Assembly: GCA_021014325.1 (NCBI GenBank)
Contig: CM037466.1
Location: 14,348,765-14,412,764 of the forward strand
DNA from: Plazaster borealis
Taxonomy: Eukaryota; Echinodermata; Asteroidea; Forcipulatida; Labidiasteridae
Direction of reading: 5' to 3'
Length of the DNA: 64,000 nucleotides
Shown here: positions 47,727 to 58,899 of the stretch, piece by piece
How positions within the stretch are numbered: position 1 is the first letter of the stretch
Layout: every line of letters begins with the position of its first letter
Made by a program: the position numbers and the translations under genes
Notes under the pieces: model-generated
What the model was told of the DNA's origin: nothing
Seen by the model: only the letters and a program-made list of their open reading frames with translations
The model's database searches: none

Positions 47727-48015
47727 GTTACTTCAGTACAAGAGGAAAATATTGTGTTAAAATATGGGCAAATTGGGGGTGGGGGTGGGGGTACCCTCTG
47801 CCCCCATATTTGGCATGGTATAGGATTGTCACTCAGACTGGACCCTGGTATGTGGATTGGGTCTTCAGTCTCTAAATGATTGTATAGGTTTTCCCCAATT
47901 GGGGGGTTTTCCTCCAACATCTAAAACTGAACATTTCTTCACGCATAATTCTTCAGGCCTTAGGGTTACGCTGCAAGGTTTGTTGAGGATCCCTTGGTTT
48001 AATTACGGAAAGATA
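47525..48015 (+). repeat. SINE-4 copy interrupted by low-complexity sequence
   Basis: The left part (GTTTGCTTAGTGGTTTCGCC, TGCCTTTCATGGCTGTG) resembles a degraded tRNA-like head. After about 230 bp of T-rich and G-rich simple sequence (47690-47815) the SINE-4 body resumes: AGGTTTTCCCCAATTG, GGGTTTTCCTCCAACATCTA and AACATTTCTTCACG. A short (TAA)n run lies at 48020-48048. Confidence 0.4.
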
Positions 48016-48894
48016 TAAGAATATTATTAATAATAATAATAATAATATTAATACATTGTCTGTACTCATGGAACAGTCTGGGCTGATACAAACAAAAGTC
48101 AGTAAAACATTTTTAAAGATTAAATTAATTTCTTGTGTTTGAATACGCAAATTGAAGCCCCTTAAAAAAATTTTTTTTACACAGTTTAATATCAGCGGAA
48201 TGTTCTATAAATAGACTCAGAGTCAATGTTTGCATTGTCATTAGGAAAGCATGCTATTAGTTAGGACTTCAATTCCACCTCTTCATCAATGAAGCTAAAT
48301 ATATATACATAGTCAATTGTACCAGTGCGTGTATATAAATAGCAAATGTGGTAATTAGCAAATAGCAATTAATTCAGAGTAGCCAGTCTCGCAACCTTCT
48401 CTGGTTTCTATGTACAGTAGTCATGTTACCAGACCCACCAGTATCATATTCACTTGTGATCACTTTGCGCAATCATCGAAGCCCCTTAGAGATGAGAATG
48501 CAAAAGGTCTTGTAACTTAGACCAGGGGCGAACACTACCGCTTCTGGATTTCTTACATCAATTAATTTCTCCACGGAGCGCGTATGTGTAGACGATAACT
48601 TTCTAAGCGGCATTCAAGACATGGACCAGGACTGTAGTGGAATATTTTAAATGATTTATCAATTATGATGAGGCCTATACATGAGGCATGTAACCAAAGA
48701 CATTGTTGGGAGATGCCTTGCTGACATTGAAATACATTCTTTCCAATTAAATGTTTCTCACAGATGGAAAGCAATCTTATTGAGATCTGTAATCAATTAG
48801 GGATACATGTTCATCTTTGCACATGTGCCTTGTTACTATGTTACCACTTAACCCTTGCAGTGCACTGCGTTAATTACGATTAATTCCATGCAGT

Positions 48895-49270
48895 TTAAAG
48901 GCACTGAACACGTTTGGAAATTGTCAAAGACCAGTGTTCTCACTTGGTGTATCCCAACATATGCATAAAATAACAAGCCTGTGGAAATTTGGGCTCAATT
49001 GGTCATCGAAGTTGCAAGAAAATGATGAAAGAAAAAGCACCCTTGTACAAATTTGTATGCTTTCAGATAGGAATAAAAACTTCTTGCAAGAAGTTTTTAA
49101 TTTATTATTTTAGTGAGAAATTACCTCTTTCTCAAAAACTACGGTACTTCAGAGGGAGTCGTTTCCTACAATGTTTTATACTATCAACAGCTCTCCGTTG
49201 CTTCATACCAAGTAAGTTTTTATGCTAATATTTGTTTTGAGTCATTACCAAATGTGTACAGTGCCTTTAA
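48895..49270 (+). repeat. TTAA MITE family A, full-length copy 4
   Basis: 376 bp; tips TTAAAGGCACTGAACACGTT and AAATGTGTACAGTGCCTTTA. It carries the internal palindrome AACTTCTTGCAAGAAGTT and all family-A core words. Close to the copies at 14470 and 54843 in sequence, so these three form one subfamily. Confidence 0.85.
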
Positions 49271-49274
49271 GCTG

Positions 49275-51185
49275 TATTTTTTTTTTTTTAAATTGCTAAT
49301 TAAAATTTCTGGCAAAAATATCATTTCAATTATAGTTGCGGACGCTCACGTTGACTCTTGACTTAAGTTTTGGTCTCAAACTCAGTTTAGCCATCCCCTC
49401 CCCTGTCCATGGTGTTGGTCTCAGACTTCAAGGTCTTGCAGGCATAGTTTTACAAGACGATCTGCTCAAATAATGTTTCAAGCAATTACCCAGCAGTGTA
49501 CTACATGCTCTTTGAGTATCAATGGTCTTGAAGGATGATGGTGAGGATTTTCAATAAGAGGATTAAATGGATATCAAGTCTCCAAGCTTATCTTTTATAA
49601 AACATTAAGACACAGACTCACTTTCCTCAAGTTCTGCACATTTTTCTGGCTCTACTTCCTGATTAAATCTACACAGTTTCTCCAGAAAGACAAACAAGAA
49701 ATAAACCGATGCAAAAACTGAAACGAAACTCAAAGAAGGATTTTTAGATAATATTTGCTGTGGCTGTTCGAAATGGTTATGTTATTTGCACCAAGTGGGC
49801 TTTAAACACTGAATGGCTATTGAAATTCTGACTATTGATGCAGGGCTAAAAGTTTTTTGGGAAAATCCACAAGACCGCAGGACTTGTACTTGTAGCTCAG
49901 AATCTTTACTGGGACAGAATTTTATTTACAAGAGCAGAATCAAAAAGAGAAGAGGCTAGAATCAAAATGAGAACACAGTTTTATCATATAAACTATTTTA
50001 TTTGAACAAACACTAAGAGAAAATTTATCTCTACTATGATATTCAGCAGAATTGGAAGATATTTATTAGACTCAAACTCAAACATTTGAACATAATTTTT
50101 ATTTTTATTTTTTATATTATATTGAAAAACACAAGACAACCGGACTTGTCCCGTCTTGAGTTTACTGGCCCGACACTGAAATCACTGGCCTTGGGCCTGC
50201 GGTCCAGTGTAAAATTTGAGCTCATAATCAAAATTGAATCAAGAATACTCAGTTTTACTCTTAAAAAATACCCATTGTAACAGGAAATATCAGAGGTCTA
50301 CAATTTGCATTTGGCAGTGGCACTCTTATCAATGCCCATATTCTTAAATCTTGAGAAAGACTAAGTGGTCGAACTTGTCAGGAATGTGTTGCTCTCTCTC
50401 CCTGAATATCAATTGATGTCAAGGAATCAATTTTTCATACAACAATACCCTCCATCTAGAATCTTGAATGTCATCAACGAGACAAAAAGTAAGAGAATCA
50501 AATCTGCCGAATGAAATCCCACGCACACGGCAGACTAAACAAGAAGGGGGGGACATTGTCAGAGTCCTCTTCAACTAGGCATTTTCTTTCGGAGAATCTG
50601 CTGTTTGTAGAGCTTGTGTTGCATGCAAATTCTATACCAGATTCGGTCGCACGTTGCACGTGTGTAAACACCCTAGGTACTGGCTTTATGGTGACTGTTA
50701 CCTTACATCAGGAATGCCCCCGAGGTAGTTATATACGTGTGGGATATATATTGCCATTTGAAATAAGATAGATGGCATTGTAGAAAATATTGGGATAGTT
50801 TGTGTCTTTAATACTGTATTACAATAGTATAAAGATAGATTTGAACTTTGTAATGAGGCTCCAAAACATGACGAAATAGGCATGAGAAAAAACGTTCTAT
50901 TAAGTTTTCACTTTATAATTAAAAGCAAAAATGGACAGCATTTCAAAGTAAGGCTTCATGGAAAAAATAAAAGTCAACAGAATATTTTCCTGAAACCAAC
51001 TTTTTTTTTCTCAGTGTGTTGTAGCCATCTTGTCGTCACGTTTCCTGTATGCAGTAAATGTATAGTGAATACCAATCTCCATGACACAGAAAAGGTGCCT
51101 GACTATTTATCCCCAAGCCTCAATTTGATACCACTGTATCTGTTACCAAAGCTCCACCCACCTTTCTCAGATCTCCATCAGACCC
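49275..51185. other. No gene found
   Basis: Intron DNA without recognised exons. The open frames at 50511-50771 and 50882-51217 show no domain or splice support. Confidence 0.4.
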
Positions 51186-51188
51186 CCT

Positions 51189-51578
51189 TTAAAGGGAAAG
51201 TATACCTTTGGTTTTAGGAACCGTTCGATTGTTTTAAACTTATATATAAATGTAAATATACAATAAAACTAAACTGTGAAAATTTCATTTCAAAAGGTGG
51301 TCGCGTTTTTGAGATATCACCGAAAATCCGGAGCGGTTATGTCCACGCAGGAAGAAAAATCCGTAATTGGAATACACAATCTGAGAAACGTATCTGACAG
51401 TAACGTTTCTCAGATTCAAATTTTGGAGGATAAAAGCTGATATTTTCATAACCACATTACTTCAAAGTGAAATGATTCTCAAAATGCTTTATGCTATTGA
51501 AAGCTGCTGTACTTTATAACCAAGTAGGTTTTTATTGCCATTCATTTTAAGAGTGATTACTAAACGTATACCTTCCCA
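51189..51578 (+). repeat. TTAA MITE family B, copy 5
   Basis: Left tip TTAAAGGGAAAGTATACCTT, right end TAAACGTATACCTTCCC with the last TTAA lost. Interior: TTTTTGAGATATCACCGAAA, TGTCCACGCAGGAAG and TTTCTCAGATTCAAATTTTG. Confidence 0.8.
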
Positions 51579-51579
51579 A

Positions 51580-54410
51580 CTGTACATACATGAACCAGGA
51601 TACGCTGTACTTAATGGATTATGAGAAACTCAATCTACCATGGTGGCATGATCATCACTAGCTTGTCAGGAGGATCCTGCTGGTTTGATTAGTAAATTGT
51701 TACAGTATCAGTCAAAGCGGAGATGATGAATTGGTAATCATCATGATGCGGTTCAGCTCTAATGACTCCATGCTACGTCCCTCATAAATTACCGAGGACC
51801 AATTTATGAGCAGAAATAAATTTGGTGTTGAAAAAAATTAATTGTACGTTAGTGTTAATTTACAGCGCAATTAACACATCTCTGCAAAGCAATTTATTTC
51901 TGTTAGGAAAGTTATTTCTACACTTAACAAACTTTGGGCTTACCAACAGATTGATGCAGTTGTCATCTGACCACAATATCACCGTTATGGTCCAATTAGC
52001 AGGTGCTACTTATTAAATGTAATGGAAGAGAACGAGCTTAAAGTGCAACAGAAGGGGTTATTTTAGTAATTAAGGAAGTAGCATAAGTGTTTGAGTTATA
52101 AATGATTGCCCAAAACATTCAATGTGAATTCTAGAGCAACGAGTCGCAAATTAAGGGTTGCGACCCTAAAGTGGGTGTGTCTTGAACAAATTCAGGTCGG
52201 TCACCAACTTTGTCAGAAGCGCTGACAATTTATCATGACACTATTGACGATTCCCTCAGCAACAACGACTGCTTCACAATCGTCATCTATCATCAAAAAC
52301 GTGGTATTTTTACCCTCAAGTTTGATTGTCAATTAAATGCAATTGCTGACATAATAAAAACAAACTGCTTCAATAAATAATTTACTCCCATTGTGATTAG
52401 CCTGTCTTTATGACATTACGTCTGCGGCAGGGTTTTCAATCGGTCGGCTATGGGGGAGGGGGATCTTGGTCGAATGCCTTAATTTTTCATCGGGTCGCCG
52501 GCCTAACAGTTAATGGACCTCTGTCCCAGAGGCTAAAAAACATTCTGTGCTTATGTCCTAAATTTGTTAGTTGTTTAGTTGTTTCCATTTTGATAAGGAC
52601 ATCATCTTTGCAGTGGTATCTGTGGATTTCATAAGATCACGAGTCAAACTCAAATTTTAGCGTTACTACAGTAATGTGCCCCCTTCTCAGTGTGAATTCA
52701 CTCCAGAAAGTCCAGCATATCCGGGATATGCTGAGGTGTTCCATTAACCGAAGCCACTCACAGAGATTCTTGCCGTAATCCTAAATCAGCAAAGAAGGTC
52801 TCTAAAGACACTGTGATTAACCTCACAGGCTGTCTCCGATTCTTACATCATGACCTGGGGAAAAAAGGAATAGAAGAGAAATAAGGGTGAAGACGTATCA
52901 CAATATATAATTTGTTGGACCTCGGGTCCCCTCGCTCCAAAAATAAATAAATAGATAAAATAGAATACGAGTGAGGCTTTGTTACAGCTGAGTCAATATG
53001 CACTCTGGATGCCCGGAAAAAAAGTTGCAATTAAATCACGTATCGAGTTGTACATGTAATGTAATTCTCTTGTACTTATCCCAGTAGGCTTATTAGGTTT
53101 TTTGTCTCTCTAAGGGCTGGTAAACATATATCATCGTAGTAAACGGCCAATTTGGAATATAACTTGGAAGGTATTGATCGTCTAATGCCGAGATAATTGA
53201 GACATAATAAATGAGTAGACAGGTACTGGGGGGGGGGGGGGGTGAGCGATGGAGGTGGAAAGAGGTCTGGTTCCCTAAGGGTGAATACAAAATAACTCTC
53301 ATGAAATATTCATTTGAGAAGTACCAGTCTGCTTACCATTGACCATTGTGTACAATTACGAGACTTTTCATAGAGTTTTTCATTCATTGAGTTGTAATTT
53401 GCCACATGTTTGTGTATCACTCTTCTGCCACGAATAGACTCCCTTGCAAGCTCAAACAGCGCCCTCACTGAGGGCAAAGGAAGACCGATCATTGGCTGAG
53501 AGTTGGCGTGGCGCGTAGGCACTTGCACGTTGCCATTGTTTGACCTCGGTGATGGCGGCGTATGCAAGGGGTCTATAAATGCAACCAAAACTGATTAGCT
53601 TTTGTCACCAGCAGTTATGAAAAAACTTCTGCTTATAAGCGTGGTAAGCAGAAAAAATCTGCTTACAGGCTTGAGGAAATAAACTTCTAGTGCTCTCTTA
53701 ATCCATAAGTACACTACCCTTGTACTGTCTTTGTAATCAGCCACAACATTATAATGTTTAGTAACAGTTCAACAAAGTTCAATTTCTTGCACTTCTTCAA
53801 CGCAAAGGGCATCATTTTCTGGACGAATTCAAGACAATGTTTGCATAGAATAGAATGACCTGTGTTATTTATTCCCTGAGGTCATTAAGCTGGCATTGCA
53901 ATTTTGTTTGTCTTTTTTGCTGGTCTTTTTTTTTCAAGTCATAAATAAAAGGTCAGCCATAGTTGATGGTTATTGTTTGAATAAGAGACAACAACAACTC
54001 AGGTTTGAGCTTATTTCTACCACTGCAGTCAATGAGAGCAGCTATAATTTGTAAGTATTTTTGGTTGTTGTGACTTGATGTTTGACAGTACACTGTAAAT
54101 GCAATCTTATTTCATAGATATCTAAACAACAATGAAGGATATTTTACAAATTTGATGACTCTGTAGGAATGTTTTCTGTCTGCAGAAATAACTGTATTCA
54201 ACCACAGTCAAAATGCAATGCCATTATGGGAACTGAATAGATCAGTTTAACATAGTCAATTTTTTCTATTTTTAAAAGGAATATTAGAGGAAAACAGTCA
54301 AAAACAGTACAAATGACATTGTTTTTTGGCTGGTACATATTGTTACAAAATTTCAGGTTAGCAAAATTGGTTAGTGCTTAGATAATTATTTTGTATAATA
54401 TATAATTTTT
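51580..54410. other. No gene found
   Basis: Intron DNA. A poly(G) run lies at 53228-53242. Near 53615-53680 repeated CTGCTTA words recall MITE-F but no ends are seen. No exon is supported. Confidence 0.4.
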
Positions 54411-54414
54411 ATGC

Positions 54415-54770
54415 TTAAAGGTTTTTAAAAGGATTGGTAGAGCTGACAAAATAGTGGCAGTGTTAATTTTTTGTGTGATCAACCATGTATATGAAATAAC
54501 AAACCTGTGACAATTTGGACTTAATCTGTTGTGTGAGTCAGGAGAAAATAGAGAAAAAACATGCACAATTTTCAGCATGTAAACACATTGTCCTTAATTT
54601 TAGTTGTAGCTTTTTTTTTAGGTTTTCAGATACAGTTTTCTTGAATATGACTTCATTTCAGAGGGTAATATTTCACAGGGAAAAAAATGGTTCTAGTATG
54701 AATTTCATATAAATCAGCAAGCAATTATGTCATTTTAAAAATCTTTATACCATTCCTGTATAATACCTTT
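54415..54770 (+). repeat. TTAA MITE family C, copy 2
   Basis: Left end TTAAAGGTTTTTAAAAGGAT (partly mutated), right end CATTCCTGTATAATACCTTT. Interior: GATCAACCATGTATATGAAA, GAGTCAGGAGAAAATAGAGA and TTTTCAGATACAGTTTTCTT. A family-A copy follows within 80 bp. Confidence 0.75.
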
Positions 54771-54842
54771 GAGCAGGTCTATGAAATTGGTTCCATGCCA
54801 GTGGAAGATATGTATCTGCCTTCCAGTGAAATTACAGGCTTG

Positions 54843-55209
54843 TACTTTACACGTTTGGAAATTGTCAAAGACCAGTGTTCTCACTTGGTGTATCCCAACA
54901 TATGCATAAAATAACAAGCCTGTAAAAATTTGGGCTCAATTAGTCATCGAAGTTGCAAGAAAATGATGAAAGAAAAAACACCCTTGTTGTACAAGTTTTT
55001 GTGCTTTCAGATAGGAATAAAAACTTTTTGCAAGAAGTTTTTATTATTTCAGTGAGAAATTACCTCTTTCTCAAAAACTATGTTACTTCAGAGGGAGTCG
55101 TTTCCTACAATGTTTTATACTATCAACAGCTCTCCGTTGCTTGTTACCAAGTAAGTTTTTATGCTAATATTTGTTTTGAGTCATTACCAAATGTGTACGA
55201 TACCTTTAA
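54843..55209 (+). repeat. TTAA MITE family A, copy 5
   Basis: The left tip is damaged (TTTACACGTTTGGAAATTG); the right tip AAATGTGTACGATACCTTTA is intact and followed by A. It has the internal palindrome, here AACTTTTTGCAAGAAGTT with one mismatch. The 87-codon open frame inside is a repeat by-product. Confidence 0.8.
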
Positions 55210-55384
55210 TTACTGAGCTTGAACAGAAGAGGGTTTTCAATGATTACAAAATATTCACATGATAATGACGCTACTTAAATGACGCAAATTAAAAACAAGA
55301 ACATGAAATGTGTCACTGTCACTCGTGATAAATTGCTCAATCAGATTGAATGTCACAGGAAAGTCCTTTAGAGGTCAAACATTG

Positions 55385-56130
55385 ACGGTGCATTCCAGAG
55401 TTGGACGCACTCTGTAGAGTTGTTCCGTCCCAACTTTAAAAAATTGTTCCAACTATAGTTTGGACCAATCACAACTTGAGTGTTGCAGTTGGGACGGCCC
55501 AACTATAGCTGGGATTGCCTGAGGGTGACAATGATAGTGATAGAGATAACCATAATGATCAGTTGGCTCTTAAATTTTGCCCTCCATGAACAAACTGAGA
55601 ATCAATTGTTAATACACGCAACTGGATGAATATCGTCGCTGACTACCAGCAGTCTAGTGTTAATGTCATGCAATGTAAAAGGCCACATTAAAAAAAACAC
55701 CTTGATTGTCCCTGCTTTCATCTACAATTGAAGCTGCATTCTTTTTCAATTTAAGTTAACTATTTAGGTACACTGTCTTCAAAAAGACTAAATTTTCTAT
55801 GTATTTTCGCTTCATCTTGGCACCATTCTATCAACAATTGATATAATTTACCCATATTTTAGACTTCTTAGTTCTACAAAGCCAGCAAATTTTTAGTCTG
55901 GTTCTTTCCTCCTCGTATTTTGTTTGTATAAAATATAGAATAAATAGGCACTCATCCTCCTCTTTCTGAAAAACCCCACTACGATCAACTGGTGTATTGT
56001 TTTGTTATTTGGCCTGAAACAGCCACTGGTCCCAATCCCCCGCACAATGAAAGATCTCTGTATCCCAGCTGCAGTACCGGTAACACTCCAGTTGGGATCG
56101 GTGCCAACTATAGTTGGGACGATTCTCTAA
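55385..56130. repeat. Two segments with the same CAACTATAG palindromic words
   Basis: At 55390-55515 and again at 56065-56130 the sequence contains variants of CCAACTATAGTTGGGA (GTTCCAACTATAGTTTGGAC, GGCCCAACTATAGCTGGGAT, GTGCCAACTATAGTTGGGAC) together with CAGTTGGGA words. The two segments probably derive from one dispersed repeat. About 550 bp of unrelated DNA lies between them. Confidence 0.4.
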
Positions 56131-56381
56131 TTGGGGCAAAACATAGTCACTCAGTAAGCGGGTAACCTTTTATCTCTGATGACACTCTCTCATCAAAGAT
56201 TGCTTCCTGGATATGCCCTTTGCTTCCTGGTCTTTTGTTCTGTTTATGTTGTTTGGTTGGTAGGAAGGCCTACTTATACCGGAAAAATACATCAGGAAAT
56301 GCTCTTTTTTATTTTATGGAAATGGCTCTGTAGTTCGTTTGGTCACACCCCTATGATGTTCAGACACCCGTGATGTATTTT

Positions 56382-56410
56382 CCTAATCCTAATCCTAATC
56401 CTAACCCTAG
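56382..56410 (-). repeat. Short interstitial telomere-like repeat
   Basis: Four CCTAAT units run into CCTAACCCTAG; on the minus strand this is CTAGGGTTAGG followed by TTAGGA-type hexamers. TTAGGG is the usual metazoan telomere unit, so this is a small diverged interstitial telomere-like block. It lies immediately left of the 16-bp minisatellite. Confidence 0.7.
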
Positions 56411-56424
56411 CGTTTAGATCACAA

Positions 56425-57200
56425 GGGATTATCGGAACATAAGGGTGTTGGAACCTATAGGGTTGTCGGAACATAGGGGTGTTGGAACATAGGGTTGTCG
56501 GAACATGGGTGTTGGAACATAGGGTTGTTGGAACATAGGGGTGTTGGAACATAGGGGTGTTGGAACATAGGGTTGTTGGAACATAGGGGTGTCTGAACAT
56601 AGGGGTGTCGGAACATAGGGGTGTCGGAACTTGGAGGTGTCTGAACATAGGGTTGTCGAAACATAGGGGTGTTGGAACATAGGGGTGTTGGAACATAGGG
56701 TTGTCGGAACATAGGGTGTTGGAACATAGGGTTGTTGGAACATAGGGGTGTCTGAACATAGGGGTGTCGGAACATAGGGGTGTCGGAACTTGGAGGTGTC
56801 TGAACATAGGGTTGTTGGAACATAGGGTTGTTGGAACATAGGGGTGTTGGAACATAGGGTTGTTGGAACATAGGGGTGTTGGAACATAGGGTTGTTGGAA
56901 CATAGGGTTGTTGGAACATAGGGGTGTTGGAACATAGGGTTGTTGGAACATAGGGTTGTTGGAACATAGGGTTGTTGGAACATAGGGGTGTTGGAACATA
57001 GGGGTGTCTAAACATAGGGGTGTCGGAACATAGGGGTGTTGGAACATAGGGGTGTCGGAACATAGGGTTGTCGAAACATAGGTTTGTCGGAACATAGGGG
57101 TGTCGGAACATAGGGGTGTCGGAACATAGGGGTGTCTGAACATAGGGGTGTTGGAACATAGGGTTGTTGGAACATAGGGTTGTCAGAACATAGGTGTGTA
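56425..57200. repeat. 16-bp minisatellite, about 48 units
   Basis: Unit GGAACATAGGGGTGTT with common variants GGAACATAGGGTTGTT and GGAACATAGGGTTGTC. Since 16 is not a multiple of 3 and the unit has no stop on the minus strand in any phase, all three minus frames stay open for up to 266 codons, giving a 16-residue period (for example MFQQPYVPTTLCSNNP). A rare variant, GGAACTTGGAGGTGTCTG, occurs at 56626 and again 159 bp later, showing a higher-order duplication. G-rich on the plus strand. No gene is implied. Confidence 0.9.
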
Positions 57201-58530
57201 ACAGTCCTTTTCTTTCAATTTTGTTTGCCGCTGTATATCCGTGTACATGTTCCAAGATTTCTTTTGATACAAATGCTTTATCAGAAACTCAGAAACCCCA
57301 GCGAGCTGTTTATGTTTTTTCAGGGTATATTCCCTTTCAGGGTATTCAAAGAAAAGGTTTGATAAATCTCCAAAACTGGTCAAACTTGAAGAGCTTTTTA
57401 CACAAGAAATGTATGATCCCGGGATAAGTTGGTGACAAAGATCAACATCAGCATGAAAGACACGTACTAGAAAACCAGTTGTGTTTTGCGGTCTATTCAG
57501 AATTTTTCTTGCAACTTGTACAATGAGAATTCATTGAATATCTTTTGTCGCCAGTACGGATATCCAAGTTCAGTCTTTTCATCCATGATGAACATTGTAC
57601 TCAGAAAGAGCTTTCAAACTTTGACAGACGAACAATAGTTACCCAAATGGCTATAGAAATGTTACCCAGAAGAATGATTCAAATAAGTCAAGAACAGATT
57701 TTCTTTGATGCAAATATGGATATTTGAATTTTGTTGTCATCCATGTAATTGGCATTATACTAAGAAAAAGTCTTAAAAACTAACAATAAATTTCAAATTG
57801 AGGAGGAAAATTTACTTAGAAAGTCAAGTAAGAGTAAAGAACTATATTTTCAGTTGAAAATGGAATTGTTTTCAGATTTATTTTTTTAAATTTTTTTTAG
57901 AAATTGCCTCAATTATAGGCCTAATCGTAGAAATTCTGGCATAGTGTTAAAATTGCCATTGATACTTACTCCGCAATAAAATAACCAAACAAAACAAAAT
58001 AATGAAATGCATGCAATTTTCAAACAGCAGGAATATAAACAAATTCTCAGAAATTTTGTATAATAATCCATAAAAGTCTACGTCAGTGTACATGATGCAT
58101 TGTCGTTCACGCTGTCACCATTCATAATTCATAGTGAATTTCATACTGTAGATGATGTGTAGATCCAGAGTTATTACTCATGTATGTTTCTCATTGTGTT
58201 ACAAGCCTATTGAAGCCTTGCGTTTGCGGCCACTCGTGCTTTTCAATTTGGCTTCATGATTAATGGGCCCCAGGAAACCCCTTTTGACACTCCCAGTTGA
58301 CTGAAAAACAAATTCTAGAACCACAGCTTTCACTCACTGTCATCAAGCACGTTCCCCCCATATTTTGTTATACTTTGCCCTTTTAAAGTCCTTGAAATGT
58401 GGTTTTTGATACTTAAACTGTTCTGATTATGTTTTTTTGGGAAAACAACACAGGTACAATGCAGCAGGGATAAATTTTAAAACCACAGGTAAAGTTAACG
58501 CCCAAGTGACTATCAACAGCAATAGGACCA
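57200..58530. other. No gene found
   Basis: AT-rich intron sequence. The open frames here are short and unsupported. Confidence 0.4.
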
Positions 58531-58531
58531 T

Positions 58532-58897
58532 TTAAAGGGTTTGTAAAACATTGGTAAGGTTGAAAATATGAATATTCACAGATTTGCACATTACTTACAT
58601 GGTATAAAGATGGTCATGGTGGAAAACTTCCCTTGAAAACGTTTTGCTTGAAATGCTATAGTTTCTAGGAAATGAGTAAAAGAATTAGGGCTTAGTCTTT
58701 ATCACTGGTGATAAAGTCCGATGTTTGAAAATGAAAACAGTGAAAATATATAATGGGGTTTTTCACAGTTTTCTCATGACTTCGAAGACCGATTTAGCTT
58801 AAACTTCCACAGGTTTGTTATTTCCATGTATATGTTGGGTCACATCAAGTGTGGATACTGGTCTTTGACAATTACCAATGTTGTACATTTGCTTTAA
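58532..58897 (+). repeat. TTAA MITE family D, full-length copy 3
   Basis: 366 bp; left tip TTAAAGGGTTTGTAAAACAT, right tip CAATGTTGTACATTTGCTTT followed by AA. Interior: ATATTCACAGATTTGCACAT, TATAAAGATGGTCATGG, TTGGGTCACATCAAGTG and TACTGGTCTTTGACAATTAC. This is the reference copy for family D. Confidence 0.8.
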
Positions 58898-58899
58898 GA

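Noticed and set aside
56343..57255. Three overlapping minus-strand open frames of 184-266 codons with a 16-residue period
   Set aside because: They are a by-product of a 16-bp minisatellite without stops in any minus phase; frames overlap completely and there is no start, splice or domain evidence.
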